A stretch of 54,997 nt of DNA, taken from positions 1 through 54,997 of the forward strand of contig JBBRGG010000001.1 of NCBI GenBank assembly GCA_038240875.1, in the 5' to 3' direction. The position numbers were made by a program, and so were the translations under genes. This document shows, piece by piece, positions 52,727-54,997 of this stretch (the first letter of the stretch is position 1; each line of letters opens with the position of its first letter). The stretch comes from JBBRGG01 sp038240875 (lineage in GTDB: Bacteria > Planctomycetota > Phycisphaerae > Phycisphaerales > UBA1924). Under the pieces are notes generated by a model. It saw only the letters and a list, made by a program, of their open reading frames with translations. It was not told the DNA's origin and searched no databases.

Positions 52727-54394
52727 CTACAACCTGCTCGCCGCCAGGCTTGCCAATTCGCTGCGCTCGCTCTTTGTAAGTGATACGTGGGCGAACAAGC
52801 GCACGCCCTTCATCTTCTCAACCGCGTAAGCGAGCCCGTTGCTTGAACTATCCAAGTATGGGTTGTCGATCTGGCCGATGTCGCCCGTCAGGACCAGCTT
52901 GGTCCCTTCGCCGATTCGGCTTGCAATCGTTTTGACCTCGTGTGGCGTCAGGTTCTGCGCCTCATCAACGATCATGAACTGATGCGGAATGCTTCGCCCA
53001 CGAATGTACGTCAATGGTTCGAGCACGAGCTTGCCGTCGGCCATCAGCTTCTGGATCCGTTGCTCGCTTGAGTTGCTCTCCGCTGCTTGCGAGTGGCTTC
53101 CCCGCGTGCTTAGCAAGTACCCAAGATTATCGAAAATCGGCTGCATCCATGCAGATAATTTCTCGTCCTTATCACCAGGTAAATAGCCAATATCCCGCCC
53201 CATCGGCATGATCGGCCTTGCCACCAGCAGCTTGTCAAATCGCTCCTCATTAAATACCTTGGCCATCCCCGCCGCTACCGCGAGCAGCGTCTTGCCCGTG
53301 CCCGCGCTCCCCAATAGCGTCACCATCTTAATCTCGTCATCCAAGAGCACGTCCATCGCCATCGTCTGCTGCACGTTCCTTGGCAAAATTCCGTAAACCG
53401 GCTTGCGCGGCGCCGCAACAGGAATTACATGGTCCGTATCCCCAAGCCGTCGGCACAAGCCCGTGTGGTTCTCGTCGCTCTCATCCTTGAGCACCACAAA
53501 CTGATTTGGCTGCAGCAATCGCCCCACTTCATGATCGCCACGCTCGCCACGATCTAGTCTGTACTCGCGATCATCCTGCTCTCGCAGCATCGGCTCTAAT
53601 CGATCAAGGCTCAACAACCGATCACGGTACAACTCATCGATCATGCCGCCATCGACCGACGCATTCAAAAACCCGGTGTACAGCCGATCGGCGTCGACTT
53701 TCTGATTGGAAAAATCCTCAGTCTTGACTCCCAGCGCATCAGCCTTGATCCGCGCCGAAAGGTCCTTGGTCACAAAGACCGTGCGCACGCCCTGCTTGTG
53801 TAACTGGTACGCGACCACAATAATGCGGTTATCCGGCATCTCTTCCACGAGCATCACAGGCCGCGTGTACGTGTTCACGTCGATCCGCACCGTGCCAGTC
53901 TGCCCGATCGGCGCGGCGTTGGACCCGGATCGCACACCAAGTATGCCCCAATTCACGCCTTCGCTTAGCTTGCCAACCGCGCGCAAGCGATCAAGATTGC
54001 GAATCGCGGCACGCGCGTTACGCCCAAGGTCGTCATCCTTGCGCTTCATCTTGTCGAGCTCTTCGATCACCGTGAAGGGCACTACAACGTGGTGCTCCTT
54101 AAACACAAAGAGCGCATCGGGATTGTGCAACAGCACATTAGTGTCGAGAACAAAAGTCTTCACGCCCGTTTCTTCCAAGACAACAACCTCGCGCATCACT
54201 GCGGCAATCGCGTCATTCTTTGCTCGCGCCGCCGGAGATGACTTGATTCGCTGTTCACCCATCCCCGTCGTATCGGCTGCCTGCCGCTCGCTGTTTGAAG
54301 GTTCAATCTCGGCACGCTCACTCTTTGGAGCCAGTGCCGAAGCATGAGCCGAACTTGAATGAACACCTTGTACGCTCGTGCCTCGTTGAGTCAT
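52727..54394 (-). CDS. PhoH2: PIN RNase domain fused to PhoH ATPase
   Basis: 555 residues from ATG 54394; a TTG four codons upstream is also open. A polar 75-residue leader precedes a PIN domain (about 80-230: 'FVLDTNVLLHNPDALFVF', 'VIEELDKMKRKDDDLGRNAR', 'VFVTKDLSARIKADALGV') with the expected acidic residues. The PhoH domain follows (about 330-550): 'LPRNVQQTMAMDVLLDDEI', Walker A GSAGTGKT, 'ARPIMPMGRDIGYLPGDKDE', Walker B 'FMIVDEAQNLTPHEVKTI' and 'TGDIGQIDNPYLD'. PhoH2 proteins unwind and cut RNA. In some bacteria they pair with a short upstream antitoxin-like ORF, and none is evident here. Confidence 0.93.
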   Translation of the reverse strand: MTQRGTSVQGVHSSSAHASALAPKSERAEIEPSNSERQAADTTGMGEQRIKSSPAARAKNDAIAAVMREVVVLEETGVKTFVLDTNVLLHNPDALFVFKEHHVVVPFTVIEELDKMKRKDDDLGRNARAAIRNLDRLRAVGKLSEGVNWGILGVRSGSNAAPIGQTGTVRIDVNTYTRPVMLVEEMPDNRIIVVAYQLHKQGVRTVFVTKDLSARIKADALGVKTEDFSNQKVDADRLYTGFLNASVDGGMIDELYRDRLLSLDRLEPMLREQDDREYRLDRGERGDHEVGRLLQPNQFVVLKDESDENHTGLCRRLGDTDHVIPVAAPRKPVYGILPRNVQQTMAMDVLLDDEIKMVTLLGSAGTGKTLLAVAAGMAKVFNEERFDKLLVARPIMPMGRDIGYLPGDKDEKLSAWMQPIFDNLGYLLSTRGSHSQAAESNSSEQRIQKLMADGKLVLEPLTYIRGRSIPHQFMIVDEAQNLTPHEVKTIASRIGEGTKLVLTGDIGQIDNPYLDSSSNGLAYAVEKMKGVRLFAHVSLTKSERSELASLAASRL

Positions 54395-54575
54395 GGCACC
54401 CCGCAACTCGACATGACCAAAGCCATGTCAATCGTGTTTGGGTACGCGGTCTGGGCGGCGTGGACGCTCCGTCGTCCTCCGGTCTCGCCGCCTTCGCAGT
54501 CCGATTACGTCTCAGTCTATCGACTCTATCGCACCCGCGTATTCATCGAATTACCATAACGCAAACTTCACACGC

Positions 54576-54997
54576 TTAGCCCCCTCGCAACCGCTTGGCC
54601 TGCGACAGTTGCTCCACAATTCCAGATAATACAACCCGGACCTGCGTCCCCTCATCCATGTTCTTGAGCGTCCCCTCGGTGACACTCTCAACGATCAACG
54701 CATATCGCGTGTGCATTCCCCCGGCTTCCTGCAGCAACTTTCCCACATTCCGTGTCGCCTTATACGTTTGCCGCGCATGCATCCCAGCATCCCGGCACGC
54801 CGCCACGATTCCACCGACAATCTGCTCGGCCTCGGGCTCTCCATTGCTCGCCACATACACATCAGGCCGCAATCCCGCTCGCTCAGCCAGCGCGGCACCC
54901 TCGGGCATCATGCCTTTATCTTGCATAACCAGCGACAACACCACATCGCCCATCCCAAATCCAACCGCAGGCGTAGCCGGCCCGCCAAACAATTCAA
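54576..54997 (-). CDS. hisS: Histidyl-tRNA synthetase, C-terminal part (runs off right edge)
   Basis: The frame is open to the right edge (…ELFGGPATPAVGFGMGD), so this is the 3' end of a longer gene. 'GGPATPAVGFGMGDVVLSLV' is motif 3 of the class II catalytic core. The anticodon-binding domain follows ('DVYVASNGEPEAEQIVGGIV', 'AGMHARQTYKATRNVGKLL', 'YALIVESVTEGTLKNMDEGT', 'RVVLSGIVEQL'). The enzyme charges tRNA-His. HisZ, the regulatory paralogue, lacks this C-terminal domain, so HisS is preferred. At least 140 residues are visible; the N-terminal catalytic part is outside the window. Confidence 0.9.
   Translation of the reverse strand, partial: ELFGGPATPAVGFGMGDVVLSLVMQDKGMMPEGAALAERAGLRPDVYVASNGEPEAEQIVGGIVAACRDAGMHARQTYKATRNVGKLLQEAGGMHTRYALIVESVTEGTLKNMDEGTQVRVVLSGIVEQLSQAKRLRGG

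Overview
The window is 55 kb of bacterial chromosome, about 57% GC by eye, with tightly packed protein genes on both strands and one tRNA gene. Several features point to a flagellated planctomycete, probably of the Phycisphaerae type. These are the Cys-X2-Cys-GYD...CxxC ribbon tails, long Ser/Ala/Lys/Pro low-complexity extensions on core translation factors, a two-gene rpsL-rpsG unit cut off from fusA and tuf, flagellar genes, and many proteins with secretion signals. This is inferred from gene content; no marker phylogeny was possible.

Layout. 1-10 kb: an edge-truncated TolC-family lipoprotein, a secreted SH3-like protein, a FIST sensor protein, a class II glutamine amidotransferase, an HglS/YdcJ-type 2-oxoadipate dioxygenase, a Tat-exported PhoX-family protein and a small hypothetical gene. 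10-14 kb: a broken copy and an intact copy of a YHS-peroxiredoxin gene, each followed by the same pair of hairpin repeats, then a truncated aldehyde dehydrogenase-like gene and a membrane protein. 14.8-18.9 kb: a flagellar block (small ORF, fliD, fliS) with sigma-54-like and sigma-28-like promoter candidates. 19-24.4 kb: holB, rpsL-rpsG, a MazG-like protein, aat and membrane proteins. 24.6-33 kb: thrC, UDP-glucose dehydrogenase, two paralogous methyltransferases, and a NatAB-type ABC exporter. 33-38.4 kb: prfA, a tandem hairpin array, tRNA-Gly(GCC), dsbD and fliM. 39-47.4 kb: nusA-infB-ylxP-rbfA, the conserved transcription/translation cluster without rimP, ylxR or ylxQ between, followed by an endonuclease III-fold protein. 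47.6-55 kb: a giant TPR lipoprotein, yebC, phoH2 and the C-terminal part of hisS, which runs off the right edge.

Much of the window concerns translation: S7, S12, RF1, IF2, RbfA, NusA, HisRS, tRNA-Gly, YebC and Aat. Part of the flagellar regulon and several envelope and redox proteins (TolC-like, DsbD, PhoX, YHS-peroxiredoxin) are interleaved with it.

The most unusual structure is a repeat family of two consecutive hairpins (called A and B here). It occurs as a five-unit, 106-bp-period array after prfA and as A-B-A elements after both peroxiredoxin copies. The B stem is nearly constant. The A arms differ between loci yet stay complementary, which suggests selection on structure. I do not recognise this family.
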